Source: Blastococcus sp. CPCC 205250 (GTDB lineage: Bacteria > Actinomycetota > Actinomycetes > Mycobacteriales > Geodermatophilaceae). From it: a DNA stretch of 64,000 nucleotides. The notes under the pieces were generated by a model, which was not told the origin of the DNA, did not search any database, and saw only the letters and a list, made by a program, of their open reading frames with translations. A program made the translations under genes and the position numbers. The stretch covers positions 62,001 to 126,000 of the forward strand of contig NZ_JABGCG010000010.1 in assembly GCF_019799925.1 (NCBI RefSeq), written 5' to 3'. Shown here in pieces: positions 24,172-35,303 of the stretch (positions are counted from its first letter, which is position 1; every line of letters starts with the position of its first letter).

Positions 24172-26178
24172 TCAGGCGACCGGCGGCGGCCAGGTGACCG
24201 GCCGGGGGAACGTGACCGAGAAGACGTGCGCCGGCTCGGAGTACGGGTCGAGCTCGACGTAGTTGAACTGGCCCCAGTCGTAGCTGGCGCCCGACAGCTC
24301 GTCGTGCACGGTGAACCGCTCGTGCCAGTCCAGCCCGAAGACCCCGAGGTCCAGGGCCGTCGTCCCGATCTGCCGGTTGTGGCTCTCCAGCGTGACCACC
24401 ACCAGGACGGCGTCCTGGGAGCCGGGGTCGGTCTTGGAGAAGCAGATCAGGTTCGGGTTGTCCACCGGGTGGAACCGCAGCGTGCGCAGCTGCTGCAGGG
24501 CCGGGTGCGCGCGGCGGATCTCGTTGAGCCGGGTCAGGTACGGGGCCAGGCTGCGGCCCGACGCCTCGGCGGCGGCCCAGTCGCGCGGGCGCAGCTGGAA
24601 CTTCTCGGTGTCCAGGTACTCCTCGCTGCCCGGCCGGACGGCGACGTGCTCGAACAGCTCGTAGCCGGAGTAGACGCCCCAGGTCGGGCTCATCATCGAG
24701 GCGAGCACGGCGCGGATCTTGAACATCGGCGGGCCACCGAACTGCAGCGACGCGTGCAGGATGTCCGGGGTGTTCACGAAGAAGTTGGGCCGCATGTAGT
24801 GCGCGGTGCCGGCGAGTGCGCGGCCGTACTCCTCGATCTCGCCGCGCTCGGTCCGCCAGGTGAAGTACGTGTAGCTCTGCGTGTACCCGATGCGGGCCAG
24901 CTGGTGCATCATCGCCGGCCGGGTGAAGGCCTCGGCGAGGAACAGCACGTCCGGGTCGGTCTGCTTGACCTGCCAGATCAGCCAGTGCCAGAAGTTCAGC
25001 GGCTTGGTGTGCGGGTTGTCCACGCGGAAGATCCGCACGCCCGCGTCGATCCAGACCCGGATCACGCGCAGGCACTCCGCGTAGATGCCCTCGGGGTCGT
25101 TGTCGAAGTTGACCGGGTAGATGTCCTGGTACTTCTTCGGCGGGTTCTCCGCGTAGGCGATCGTGCCGTCGGGCTGGGTGGTGAACCACTCCGGGTGGGA
25201 CTCCACCCACGGGTGGTCGGGCGCGGCCTGCAGCGCGAAGTCCAGCGCCACCTCCATGCCGAGCTCGCGGGTGCGGGCGACGAAGGCGCGGAAGTCGTCC
25301 ATGGTGCCCAGCTCGGGGTGGACGGCGTCGTGGCCGCCCTCGTCCGAGCCGATCGCCCACGGCGACCCGACGTCGTCGGGCTCGGGGGTCAGGGTGTTGT
25401 TGCGGCCCTTGCGGTTGACCTTGCCGATGGGGTGGATCGGCGGGAGGTAGACGACGTCGAAGCCCATCTCGGCCACCGCGGGCAGCCGGTCGGCCGCCGT
25501 GGTGAAGGTGCCGTGGGTCGGGACGCCGTCGACGACCGGCCCGGTGGACCGGGGGAAGAACTCGTACCAGGAGCCGTAGAGGGCGCGCGGCCGGTCGACC
25601 CACACCTCGTGGTCGGGCGAGGCGGTCACCAGCTCGCGGACGGGGTGGTCGTGCAGGTAGTCCTGCACGGCGGCGCTCAGCGCGGGCGCCACCCGCTCGG
25701 CCAGCCCGCGGCCCTCGTCGCGCAGCGCGGTCACGGCGTCGGTCAGCCGGGGGCGCCACTCCTCGTCGGCGCCGGCGGCGACCTGCTCGATGAGCCGGGC
25801 GCCCCCCTCCAGGTCGTTGGCGAGGTCCTCGGGACCCTGCCCGGCCTCGATCTTGACCTCGACGGCGTGGTGCCAGGTGGCGAGCGGGTCGCTCCACGCC
25901 TCGACGCGGAAGGTCCAGCGGCCCTCCCGGTCGGGCACGACCGTGGCCAGCCAGCGGTCGGGCTCCTGGCTGTAGGGCGCCATGCGGGTGAGCGGGCCCG
26001 GGGTGCCGTCCGGAGACGTCCAGACGACGTCGGCGGCGACGGCGTCGTGGCCCTCGCGGAACACGGTGGCGGTGATCGGCAGGTGTTCGCCGACCACCGC
26101 ACGGGCCGAGAAGGACCCGCAGGACACGACGGGGGCGACATCGGTGATGCCGAGACGGAGGTCAGCGCGGCCAGTCAT
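24172..26178 (-). CDS. glgE: alpha-1,4-glucan:maltose-1-phosphate maltosyltransferase
   Basis: Extends alpha-glucan using maltose-1-phosphate. The 668-residue length matches the family. It has an N-terminal all-beta domain, the dimerisation inserts, and a GH13 barrel with nucleophile D387 (RIFRVDNPHTKPLNFW) and acid/base E416 (LFLAEAFTRP), offset by seven from Streptomyces GlgE (D394, E423). The signature PPIHPIGKVNRKGRNN is complete. ATG at 26178 was chosen; the frame is open to 26517 but that would overlap glgP. TAGCGT lies 7 bases upstream of the ATG, so the operon mRNA is probably leaderless. It is the first gene of glgE-treS-mak-glgB and diverges from glgP. Confidence 0.94.
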   Translation of the reverse strand: MTGRADLRLGITDVAPVVSCGSFSARAVVGEHLPITATVFREGHDAVAADVVWTSPDGTPGPLTRMAPYSQEPDRWLATVVPDREGRWTFRVEAWSDPLATWHHAVEVKIEAGQGPEDLANDLEGGARLIEQVAAGADEEWRPRLTDAVTALRDEGRGLAERVAPALSAAVQDYLHDHPVRELVTASPDHEVWVDRPRALYGSWYEFFPRSTGPVVDGVPTHGTFTTAADRLPAVAEMGFDVVYLPPIHPIGKVNRKGRNNTLTPEPDDVGSPWAIGSDEGGHDAVHPELGTMDDFRAFVARTRELGMEVALDFALQAAPDHPWVESHPEWFTTQPDGTIAYAENPPKKYQDIYPVNFDNDPEGIYAECLRVIRVWIDAGVRIFRVDNPHTKPLNFWHWLIWQVKQTDPDVLFLAEAFTRPAMMHQLARIGYTQSYTYFTWRTERGEIEEYGRALAGTAHYMRPNFFVNTPDILHASLQFGGPPMFKIRAVLASMMSPTWGVYSGYELFEHVAVRPGSEEYLDTEKFQLRPRDWAAAEASGRSLAPYLTRLNEIRRAHPALQQLRTLRFHPVDNPNLICFSKTDPGSQDAVLVVVTLESHNRQIGTTALDLGVFGLDWHERFTVHDELSGASYDWGQFNYVELDPYSEPAHVFSVTFPRPVTWPPPVA

Positions 26179-26305
26179 CACGATCACGCTAACGAGGTCG
26201 CGCGTGGCGGGCACGTCGGAGGCTCGTCGGCCCCGGTGCGGGGGCCCGCCGGCCGGCCGTGCTACGAGGCGCCCGGCGGACCCGGACGTGGATAGGGTCG
26301 CGCTC
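26179..26305. promoter_or_regulatory. divergent leaderless promoters of glgE and glgP
   Basis: On the minus strand TAGCGT (26186-26191) stands 7 bases before the glgE ATG. On the plus strand TAGGGT (26293-26298) stands 7 bases before the glgP GTG. Both fit a TANNNT -10 whose transcript would start at the initiation codon. The roughly 95 bases between them hold both -35 regions and any shared operator; I see no obvious palindrome. Confidence 0.55.
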
Positions 26306-28855
26306 GTGCGTGCTCTCCGACGGTTCACGGTCCGGGCATCGCTCCCCGAGGAGCTGATGCCGCTCGCCTCCCTCGTGATGAACCTCCGGTGGTCCTGGCA
26401 CCCGGAGACACGGGACCTCTTCGAGGCCCTGGACCCCGATCTCTGGCGGACCTGCGGGGGAGACCCCGTCAAGGTCCTGGGCGAGGTCTCGGCGTCGCGG
26501 CTCGCGACGCTGGCCAAGGACCGGCGCTTCGTGCGCCGGCTGCAGGACGTCGTGGAGGACCTCGACGACTACCTCGCCGCCCCCCACTGGTACCAGTCGC
26601 TCGGGGCGGAGGCGCCGGCCTCGATCGCCTACTTCAGCGCGGAGTTCGGCATCACCGAGGTGCTCCCGCAGTACTCCGGCGGCCTGGGCATCCTCGCCGG
26701 CGACCACCTCAAGGCCGCCTCCGACCTGGGCGTCCCGCTCATCGGCGTGGGCCTGCTGTACCGGGCCGGCTACTTCGAGCAGGGCCTGTCGGCCGACGGC
26801 TGGCAGCTCGAGCACTACCCCGCCCTGGACCCCAACGGCCTGCCGGTCAAGCTGCTGCGCCAGGCCGACGGCTCGGCCGTCGTCATCTCCGTGCCGCTGC
26901 CCGAGGGCCGCACCCTCTACGCGCACGTCTGGCGGGCGCAGGTCGGCCGGGTGTCGCTGCTGCTGCTCGACAGCGACATCGAGGAGAACGCCCCGGCCGA
27001 GCGCCTGGTCACCGACCGGCTGTACGGCGGGGACGAGGACCACCGGCTCCGCCAGGAGATGCTCCTGGGCATCGGCGGCGTCCGCGCCCTGCGGGCGTAC
27101 TGCCAGCTGACCGGCACCCCGGCGCCCGAGGTCTTCCACGCCAACGAGGGCCACGCCGGCTTCCAGGGCGTCGAGCGCATCCGCGAGCTCACCGAGTCGC
27201 ACGGGCTGTCCTTCGCCGAGGCGCTGCAGGCCGTCCGCGCCGGCACGGTGTTCACCACCCACACCCCGGTGCCGGCCGGGATCGACCGCTTCCCGCGGGC
27301 GCTCATCGAGCGCTACTTCGCCGCCTTCGGGGTGCCGCTGGAGCACCTGATCCCGCTGGGTGCCGAGGAGGACCCGACCAAGTTCAACATGGCCCACATG
27401 GGCCTGCGGCTGGGGCAGCGGGCCAACGGCGTGAGCCGGCTGCACGGCCACGTCAGCCGCGGCATGTTCAACGGGCTGTGGCCGGGCTTCGACGAGGCCG
27501 ACGTGCCGATCAGCTCGATCACCAACGGCGTGCACGCCCCGACCTGGACCGCCCGTGAGCTGGTCGACCTCGGCACCCAGAGCTCCAGCACCGGCGACCC
27601 GGTCGAGGGCGACGAGCCCGCGTCCTTCGACGGCGTCGACCGGATCAGCGCCGGCGAGCTGTGGAGCACCCGCCGGATGCTGCGCGGCCGGCTGGTCGAC
27701 GAGGTCCGCCGCCGGCTCCGGGAGACCGCGCTGTCCCGCGGCGCCACCGAGGCCGAGGTCGGCTGGACCGACAGCGCCTTCGACCCCGACGTCCTCACGA
27801 TCGGGTTCGCCCGGCGGGTGCCGAGCTACAAGCGGCTGACGCTCATGCTGCGCGACCCCGAGCGGCTGCGGGCCCTGCTGCTCGACGAGCAGCGGCCGGT
27901 GCAGCTGGTCATCGCGGGCAAGAGCCACCCGGCCGACGACGGCGGCAAGCAGCTGATCCAGCAGATGGTGAAGTTCGCCGACGACCCCGCCGTCCGGCAC
28001 CGGATCGCCTTCCTCCCCGGCTACGACATCGGCATGGCCCGCTACCTGTACTGGGGCTGCGACGTCTGGCTGAACAACCCGCTGCGTCCGCTGGAGGCCT
28101 GCGGCACCTCGGGCATGAAGGCCGCGCTCAACGGCGGGCTCAACCTCTCCATCCGCGACGGCTGGTGGGACGAGTGGTTCGACGGCCAGAACGGCTGGGC
28201 GATCCCCACCGCCGACGGCGTGGCCGACGCCGACCGCCGCGACGAGGTCGAGGCGCGGGCGATCTACGAGCTGCTGGGCACCCAGGTGATCCCGCGGTTC
28301 TACGAGACCGACCGCGACGGCATCCCGTCCCGGTGGGTGGAGATGGTGCGGCACACGCTGCGCGAGACCGGGCCCAAGGTGCTGGCCACGCGGATGGTCC
28401 GCGATTACGTGCAGCGGCTCTACGTGCCCGCCGCCGGCTCGGCGCGGGTCATGGCCGACGGCGGCTACGGCCCGGCGCGGGAGGAGTCCGCCTGGCGGGC
28501 CCGCCTGTCCGAGCGCTGGAGCAGCATCCGGGTCGCCCACGTGGAGGCCACCGGCGTCGGGGACACCCCGGAGATCGGCACCACCCTCGCCCTGCGGGCG
28601 GAGGTGGAGCTGCCGGGGCTGGCGCCCGAGGACGTCCAGGTGCAGGCCGCCTACGGCCGGGTCGACGACGCCGACGGGCTGCACGACGTCACCTCGGTGT
28701 TGATGACCCACGAGCACGCGGAGGGCTCGCGGCACTGGTTCACCGCGACGGTCCCGCTGGAGCGGACCGGGGCCTTCGGCTACACGGTCCGGGTGCTGCC
28801 GGACTCCGCCCACCTGGCGGACCCGGCCGAGCTCGGGCTGGTCGCCACCGCCTGA
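26306..28855 (+). CDS. glgP: alpha-glucan phosphorylase
   Basis: Releases glucose-1-phosphate from alpha-1,4-glucan using phosphate and PLP. The 849-residue protein belongs to the GT35 branch with the N-terminal DUF3417 extension common in actinobacteria (RRFTVRASLPEELMPLASLV). The PLP Lys is K605 in ACGTSGMKAALNGG. Other marks are YFSAEFGITEVLPQYSGGLG, HANEGHAGF and FARRVPSYKR. The GTG at 26306 gives the family start. It is the catabolic counterpart of the divergent glgE operon and probably works with GlgX downstream. Confidence 0.94.
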   Translation: MRALRRFTVRASLPEELMPLASLVMNLRWSWHPETRDLFEALDPDLWRTCGGDPVKVLGEVSASRLATLAKDRRFVRRLQDVVEDLDDYLAAPHWYQSLGAEAPASIAYFSAEFGITEVLPQYSGGLGILAGDHLKAASDLGVPLIGVGLLYRAGYFEQGLSADGWQLEHYPALDPNGLPVKLLRQADGSAVVISVPLPEGRTLYAHVWRAQVGRVSLLLLDSDIEENAPAERLVTDRLYGGDEDHRLRQEMLLGIGGVRALRAYCQLTGTPAPEVFHANEGHAGFQGVERIRELTESHGLSFAEALQAVRAGTVFTTHTPVPAGIDRFPRALIERYFAAFGVPLEHLIPLGAEEDPTKFNMAHMGLRLGQRANGVSRLHGHVSRGMFNGLWPGFDEADVPISSITNGVHAPTWTARELVDLGTQSSSTGDPVEGDEPASFDGVDRISAGELWSTRRMLRGRLVDEVRRRLRETALSRGATEAEVGWTDSAFDPDVLTIGFARRVPSYKRLTLMLRDPERLRALLLDEQRPVQLVIAGKSHPADDGGKQLIQQMVKFADDPAVRHRIAFLPGYDIGMARYLYWGCDVWLNNPLRPLEACGTSGMKAALNGGLNLSIRDGWWDEWFDGQNGWAIPTADGVADADRRDEVEARAIYELLGTQVIPRFYETDRDGIPSRWVEMVRHTLRETGPKVLATRMVRDYVQRLYVPAAGSARVMADGGYGPAREESAWRARLSERWSSIRVAHVEATGVGDTPEIGTTLALRAEVELPGLAPEDVQVQAAYGRVDDADGLHDVTSVLMTHEHAEGSRHWFTATVPLERTGAFGYTVRVLPDSAHLADPAELGLVATA

Positions 28856-29033
28856 GCGGCCCCGCCGCTCGTCCCGTCCGGTCCGGGACGGTGACCGGGC
28901 GGAACCGGGCCGTGACCCCCCGCAGGACCCATCCGTCACGCCGGTCGCACCGCTCCCGTCCGGGAGGGTCGCGACCGGCGTGGCGGACCTGCCGGACCGC
29001 CCAGTTCCGTCGTCGGTCACTAGGCTTGCCGCC
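28856..29033 (+). promoter_or_regulatory. glgP-FHA intergenic region with leaderless promoter
   Basis: Short hairpins near the glgP stop (GAGCGG/CCGCTC at about 28854-28870; CGTCCCG/CGGGACG just after) may weaken read-through. TAGGCT (29021-29026) stands 7 bases before the ATG of the FHA gene, predicting a leaderless mRNA. Nothing else is evident. Confidence 0.4.
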
Positions 29034-30020
29034 ATGCCCGACCGCTGTGAAGTCCTGCCCGGAGACTCCGTCGTCGCCCGTCGCGGCGGCGGTCTGCTGT
29101 GGGTGGACGCTCCCGGGGCCCCCGCGCTGACGGCCGCCCTGCACGCCTGCCTGGGCGTCTCCGGCCCCGGTGCCGACCGGGTGCTGGCCGCCGTGGCCGG
29201 TCAGGTCGCCGCACTGGGCGGTGGTTCGGTCTCCTTCGCCCTCGTCCTCGTCGACACCGCGGGCGGCTCCGGCACCGGCGTCGCGCTGTGGTCCGGCAAG
29301 GGTCAGCCCGCCGTCGACGGCGTGCCCGTGGCCGGGCACCAGGTCGAGGGCGGCTGCACGCTCGCCGCGGGCTTCCAGCTGGGCTCCGGCCTGTACGTCG
29401 GCCCCGGCCAGCCGGTGCCGAGCATGCCGCCGGGCGTCGCCTACGACCTCGTCGAGGGCACCGTCCCCGGCAGCGGCGCGATGCTGCAGCTGGCCGCCGC
29501 CGCGCACGCCTCGGCCGCGATCGCGCCCAGCGCCACGCAGGCCCCCTCCTCGTTCACCGCCGGTTCCGACGCCGGCTTCGGCGCGCCCAGCGGGGGCTAC
29601 GCCGCCGCCGGTGCGGCGCAGGGCCCCGGCACCGACGGCGGCGAGGCGACCGCATTCTGGAAGCCGGAGTCCTCCGCGGCGCCGATCCTCCGCTTCGACG
29701 ACGGCCTGGTCGTCACCGTCGACGAGGACCTCGTCCTCGGCCGGCGCCCCGACAGCCACGAGATGGTCACCGGCGGCACCGCGCGTCCGGTCCCGATCGC
29801 CGACACCCAGAACGTGCTCTCCTCGGCGCACGCCGCGGTGCAGCGCCAGGGGCGCGAGGTCTCCCTGGTCGACCTCGGCTCGCTCAACGGCACCCACGTC
29901 GCCGGCCCGGAGGCCACCGAGTGGACCCAGCTCGAGCCCGGCGTCGCCCACCCGCTCTCCGACGGCGACCGCCTGCTGCTCGGCTGGACGGTCATCACCT
30001 TCGAGCAGCCGCAGGACTAG
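29034..30020 (+). CDS. FHA-domain protein
   Basis: A 328-residue cytoplasmic protein. The C-terminal third (about 218-325) is a forkhead-associated domain that binds phosphothreonine, with VLGRRP (G236, R237), SSAHA (S264, H266) and SLNGTHV (N285, G286, T287) in the expected order. The N-terminal 150 residues form an unrecognised beta-rich domain (RRGGGLLWVDAP, SVSFALVLVDTAGGSGTGVALWSG), joined by a Gly/Ala/Ser linker. FHA proteins usually read signals from Ser/Thr kinases; the nearest kinase here is the PknD-like one 8 kb away. It has its own leaderless-type promoter and converges on glgX across a strong hairpin. Its partner is unknown. Confidence 0.82.
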   Translation: MPDRCEVLPGDSVVARRGGGLLWVDAPGAPALTAALHACLGVSGPGADRVLAAVAGQVAALGGGSVSFALVLVDTAGGSGTGVALWSGKGQPAVDGVPVAGHQVEGGCTLAAGFQLGSGLYVGPGQPVPSMPPGVAYDLVEGTVPGSGAMLQLAAAAHASAAIAPSATQAPSSFTAGSDAGFGAPSGGYAAAGAAQGPGTDGGEATAFWKPESSAAPILRFDDGLVVTVDEDLVLGRRPDSHEMVTGGTARPVPIADTQNVLSSAHAAVQRQGREVSLVDLGSLNGTHVAGPEATEWTQLEPGVAHPLSDGDRLLLGWTVITFEQPQD

Positions 30021-30049
30021 CTGCCCGCACCGCACCGCACCCCGACGGT

Positions 30050-30096
30050 GTGCGCCGAGGTGCAGCTCCCGAGCCGGCAGCTGCACCTCGGCGCAC
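30050..30096. terminator. bidirectional terminator hairpin between FHA gene and glgX
   Basis: A perfect 18-bp inverted repeat: GTGCGCCGAGGTGCAGCT (30050-30067) and its complement (30079-30096), with an 11-base GC-rich loop. It occupies most of the 94-base gap between two converging genes. It has no T tract on either side. It is long and clean enough to be a dispersed palindromic element used as a terminator. Confidence 0.75.
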
Positions 30097-30114
30097 CCTG
30101 TCGTCGTCGCGGCG

Positions 30115-32256
<2,142 letters not shown>

Positions 32257-32306
32257 CGCCCGATCCTGCCAACCCGGACGCCGCGGTGGGTTGGTTGGAT
32301 GGGCAC

Positions 32307-33152
32307 GTGTCGAGCACCGCGTCATCCGGCCCGGCCGTCCCCGGTCCCGCCCGGTCCGAGTCCGCCGCCGAGCTCGTCGCCGAGCTGCGGGGCGTCGACG
32401 TCGTCCGGGGGGAGACCCACCTGCTGCGCGGGGTCGACTGGACGGTGCGGGCCGACGAGCGCTGGGTGGTGCTGGGCCCCAACGGCGCGGGCAAGACGAC
32501 GCTGCTGCAGCTGGTCTCCGCGCACATGCACCCCACGCGCGGGGAGGTGCGGCTGCTGGGGGAGACCCTCGGCGCGGTCGACGTCTTCGAGCTGCGGCCG
32601 CGGATCGGGCTGACCAGCGCCGCGCTGGCGCAGCGGATCGGCCCCGGCGAGCGCACCGGCGACGTCGTCGTCTCCGCGGGTTACGCCGTCGTCGGCCGCT
32701 GGCGGGAGCGCTACGACATCGCCGACCTGACCCGCGCCGCGATGCTGATGCGGCAGTGGGGCGTGGAGGCCTTCGCGAACCGGCCGTTCGGCACGCTGAG
32801 CGAGGGCGAGCGCAAGCGGGTGCAGATCGCCCGCGCCCTCATGCCCGACCCGGAGCTGCTGCTGCTCGACGAGCCCGGCGCGGGGCTGGACCTCGCCGGC
32901 CGCGAGGACCTCGTGGCCCGCCTGTCGGACCTCGCCGGCTACCTCTACGCGCCGGCGCAGGTGCTGGTGACCCACCACGTGGAGGAGATCCCGCCCGCCT
33001 ACACCCACGCCCTGCTGCTGCGCGGCGGCGAGGTCGTCGACGCCGGGCGGCTGGACCGCGTGATGACGGCGGAGGGCCTGTCGGAGACCTTCGGCGTGCC
33101 GCTGCGGCTGGACCGCTCCGAGGGCCGCTTCGCCGCCCGGCGGGCTAGGTGA
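32307..33152 (+). CDS. orphan ABC transporter ATP-binding protein
   Basis: A 281-residue ATPase: Walker A GPNGAGKTT (57-65), signature LSEGERKR (164-171), Walker B LLLLDEPGAGLD (184-195) and the H-switch THHVEE. LSEGE in place of LSGGQ, and the lack of any adjoining permease or binding protein, resemble the YlmA/ModF group of stand-alone ATPases. A function in transport is therefore not established. GTG at 32307 was chosen because it begins just after the glgX divergent gap; no clear ribosome-binding site is visible. The crotonase gene follows after 57 bases but has its own promoter-like box. Confidence 0.82.
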   Translation: MSSTASSGPAVPGPARSESAAELVAELRGVDVVRGETHLLRGVDWTVRADERWVVLGPNGAGKTTLLQLVSAHMHPTRGEVRLLGETLGAVDVFELRPRIGLTSAALAQRIGPGERTGDVVVSAGYAVVGRWRERYDIADLTRAAMLMRQWGVEAFANRPFGTLSEGERKRVQIARALMPDPELLLLDEPGAGLDLAGREDLVARLSDLAGYLYAPAQVLVTHHVEEIPPAYTHALLLRGGEVVDAGRLDRVMTAEGLSETFGVPLRLDRSEGRFAARRAR

Positions 33153-33166
33153 CCGGCCGCCCTCGT

Positions 33167-33203
33167 TAGGGTGCCGGGGACGACGACGTCCCACCCCCGG
33201 AGG
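33167..33203 (+). promoter_or_regulatory. promoter and ribosome-binding site of the crotonase gene
   Basis: TAGGGT (33167-33172) is a -10 candidate. GGAGG (33199-33203) is 6 bases before the GTG at 33210. This gene thus has a short conventional leader, unlike several neighbours, and the Shine-Dalgarno site fixes the start. Confidence 0.45.
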
Positions 33204-33209
33204 CCCCGC

Positions 33210-33995
33210 GTGAGCGCACCCGAGTTCGTGACCCTGCAGGTCGAGGACGGGGTGGGCACCATCCGCCTCGACCGGCCCAAGATGAACGCGATCAACGACC
33301 AGCTGCACCGCGAGGTACGCGCCGCGGCGATCGAGGCCTCCGGTCGCGACGACGTGCGCGCGGTCGTCGTCTACGGCGGGGAGCGGGTCTTCGCCGCCGG
33401 CGCCGACATCAAGGCGATGGCCCAGCTCGACGCCCGCGGTATGGCCGCGTGGGGCCGGGAGCTGCAGGAGTCGTTCATCGCCGTCCAGCGCATCCCCAAG
33501 CCGGTCATCGCGGCGATCACCGGCTACGCCCTCGGCGGCGGGTACGAGCTGGCCCTGTGCGCCGACTTCCGCGTCATGGGGGCCGGCGCCAAGGTCGGCC
33601 AGCCGGAGATCCAGCTCGGCATCATCCCCGGCGCCGGCGGGACCCAGCGGCTGGCGCGGCTGGTGGGCCCGGCCAAGGCCAAGGACCTCGTGTTCACCGG
33701 CCGGCACGTCGGTGCTGAGGAGGCCCTGGAGATGGGCCTGGCCGACGCGGTCGTGCCCGACGACGAGGTGTACTCCACGGCGGTGGCGATGGCCCGCCGG
33801 TTCGCCGCCGGCCCGACGCTCGCGCTGGGCGCGGCGAAGCAGGCCATCGAGGACGGCCTGGACATGACGCTGCCGCAGGGGCTGGCCCTGGAGACCCGGC
33901 TGTTCTCCGGGCTCTTCGGCACCGAGGACCAGCAGGTCGGCATGCGCTCCTTCGTCGAGAACGGCCCCGGCAAGGCGACCTTCACCGGTCGGTGA
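33210..33995 (+). CDS. enoyl-CoA hydratase/isomerase (crotonase family)
   Basis: Hydrates 2-enoyl-CoA, for example crotonyl-CoA to 3-hydroxybutyryl-CoA. The 261-residue protein has the oxyanion-hole segment FAAGADIKAM, and both catalytic glutamates are in place (ALGGGYELALC and GQPEIQLGIIPGAGGTQRL), so true hydratase activity is expected. The GTG at 33210 is set by a good ribosome-binding site; the longer frame from 33171 overlaps the -10 box. It stands alone between the ABC ATPase and the importer operon. It could serve beta-oxidation, or supply crotonyl-CoA to Ccr by running in the dehydrating direction. Confidence 0.9.
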   Translation: MSAPEFVTLQVEDGVGTIRLDRPKMNAINDQLHREVRAAAIEASGRDDVRAVVVYGGERVFAAGADIKAMAQLDARGMAAWGRELQESFIAVQRIPKPVIAAITGYALGGGYELALCADFRVMGAGAKVGQPEIQLGIIPGAGGTQRLARLVGPAKAKDLVFTGRHVGAEEALEMGLADAVVPDDEVYSTAVAMARRFAAGPTLALGAAKQAIEDGLDMTLPQGLALETRLFSGLFGTEDQQVGMRSFVENGPGKATFTGR

Positions 33996-34151
33996 CCAGG
34001 GCGGGTCCGGTGTCCCCGACCGGGTAGTTCTCCGGCTGTTCTCCGCACCGTCGCCGTTCCGGCTCACCTGGCGGCCCTCCGTCTGTCACCATCCCGGAGG
34101 CTGCCGGACCCGCAAGCCGCGGTGCCCGGCTCTGACACCTGGAGGAACTCC
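33996..34151 (+). promoter_or_regulatory. upstream region of the ABC importer operon
   Basis: A 156-base gap. GGAGG at 34141-34145 lies 6 bases before the GTG at 34152 and is the ribosome-binding site. A promoter must lie here, but no convincing -10/-35 pair or operator stands out. Confidence 0.35.
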
Positions 34152-35303
34152 GTGCGACGCAGCACCCCCAAGACCGCCGTGGTCGTGCTCACGGCCGGCC
34201 TGACCCTCGCCGCCTGCGGCGGGAGCGACGACGGGGGAGGCAGCGGTGGCGGCGGCAGCAACAGCGACGCCGCGGAGGCCACCTCGCTGTCGGACTTCGG
34301 CTCGATGGACGACCTCGTCGCCGCCGCACAGGAGGAGGGCGAGCTCAACGTCATCGCGCTGCCCCCGGACTGGGCGAACTACGGCGAGATCATCTCCACG
34401 TTCGAGGAGAAGTACGACATCCAGGTCAACAGCGCCTCGCCCGACGGCTCCAGCCAGGACGAGCTCAACGCCGTCGAGAGCCAGCGCGGCCAGGACCGCG
34501 CCCCCGACGTCCTCGACCTGGGCACCGCGTTCGCCCGCCAGGCGCAGGCGCAGGACCTGCTCGCGCCGTACCAGGTGGAGACGTGGGACGAGATCCCCGA
34601 GGGTCAGAAGGACCCCGAGGGCCACTGGTACAACGACTACGGCGGCTACATCTCGATCGGCTGCAACGCCACGATCGTCGGTGAGTGCCCGCAGACCATG
34701 CAGGACCTGCTCGACCCGCGGTACCGCGGTCAGGTGTCGCTCAACGGCAACCCGACCCAGGCCGCGGCCGCGTTCGCCGGTGTCTGGTCGGCCTCGCTGG
34801 CCAACGGCGGCGACCTCGACGACATCGGCCCCGGCATCGACTTCTTCGTCGAGCTCAAGGACGCCGGCAACTTCAACCCGGTCGAGAGCACCCCGGCCAC
34901 CATCGAGAGCGGCGAGACGCCGATCGTCCTCGACTGGGACTACCTGAACGCCGCGTACGCCGACGGCCTCGCCGAGGTCGGCACCACGTGGGAGGTGGCC
35001 GTCCCCAGCGACGGGCTCTTCGGCGGCTACTACAGCCAGGCGATCAGCGCCTACGCGCCGCACCCGGCGGCCGCCCGGCTGTGGCAGGAGTTCCTCTACA
35101 GCGACGAGGGTCAGAACCTGTGGCTCGCCGGGGGCGCCCGTCCGGTGCGCCTGCCGTCGATGCAGGAGGCCGGGACCGCCGACGCGGAGGCGCTCGCCGC
35201 CCTGCCCCCGGTCGAGGGGGACGTGGAGTTCCCGACCGAGGAGCAGGAGGGCGCCGCCAAGGAGGTCGTGACGGCCCGCTGGAACGAGGAGATGTCCGGC
35301 TGA
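34152..35303 (+). CDS. ABC transporter substrate-binding lipoprotein
   Basis: A 383-residue extracytoplasmic binding protein. The signal peptide ends in a lipobox (LTAGLTLAACGG), followed by a Gly/Ser spacer and a two-lobed binding domain starting ELNVIALPPDWANYGEIISTFEEKY. The fold is that of the PotD/AfuA/2-aminoethylphosphonate cluster, which bind polyamines, ferric iron, thiamine or phosphonates; the substrate cannot be told from the sequence. WYNDYGGYISIGCNATIV and PIVLDWDYLNAAYADG line the likely cleft. Three transport genes follow directly, the first overlapping its stop codon. The start GTG is fixed by GGAGG 6 bases upstream. Confidence 0.88.
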   Translation: MRRSTPKTAVVVLTAGLTLAACGGSDDGGGSGGGGSNSDAAEATSLSDFGSMDDLVAAAQEEGELNVIALPPDWANYGEIISTFEEKYDIQVNSASPDGSSQDELNAVESQRGQDRAPDVLDLGTAFARQAQAQDLLAPYQVETWDEIPEGQKDPEGHWYNDYGGYISIGCNATIVGECPQTMQDLLDPRYRGQVSLNGNPTQAAAAFAGVWSASLANGGDLDDIGPGIDFFVELKDAGNFNPVESTPATIESGETPIVLDWDYLNAAYADGLAEVGTTWEVAVPSDGLFGGYYSQAISAYAPHPAAARLWQEFLYSDEGQNLWLAGGARPVRLPSMQEAGTADAEALAALPPVEGDVEFPTEEQEGAAKEVVTARWNEEMSG

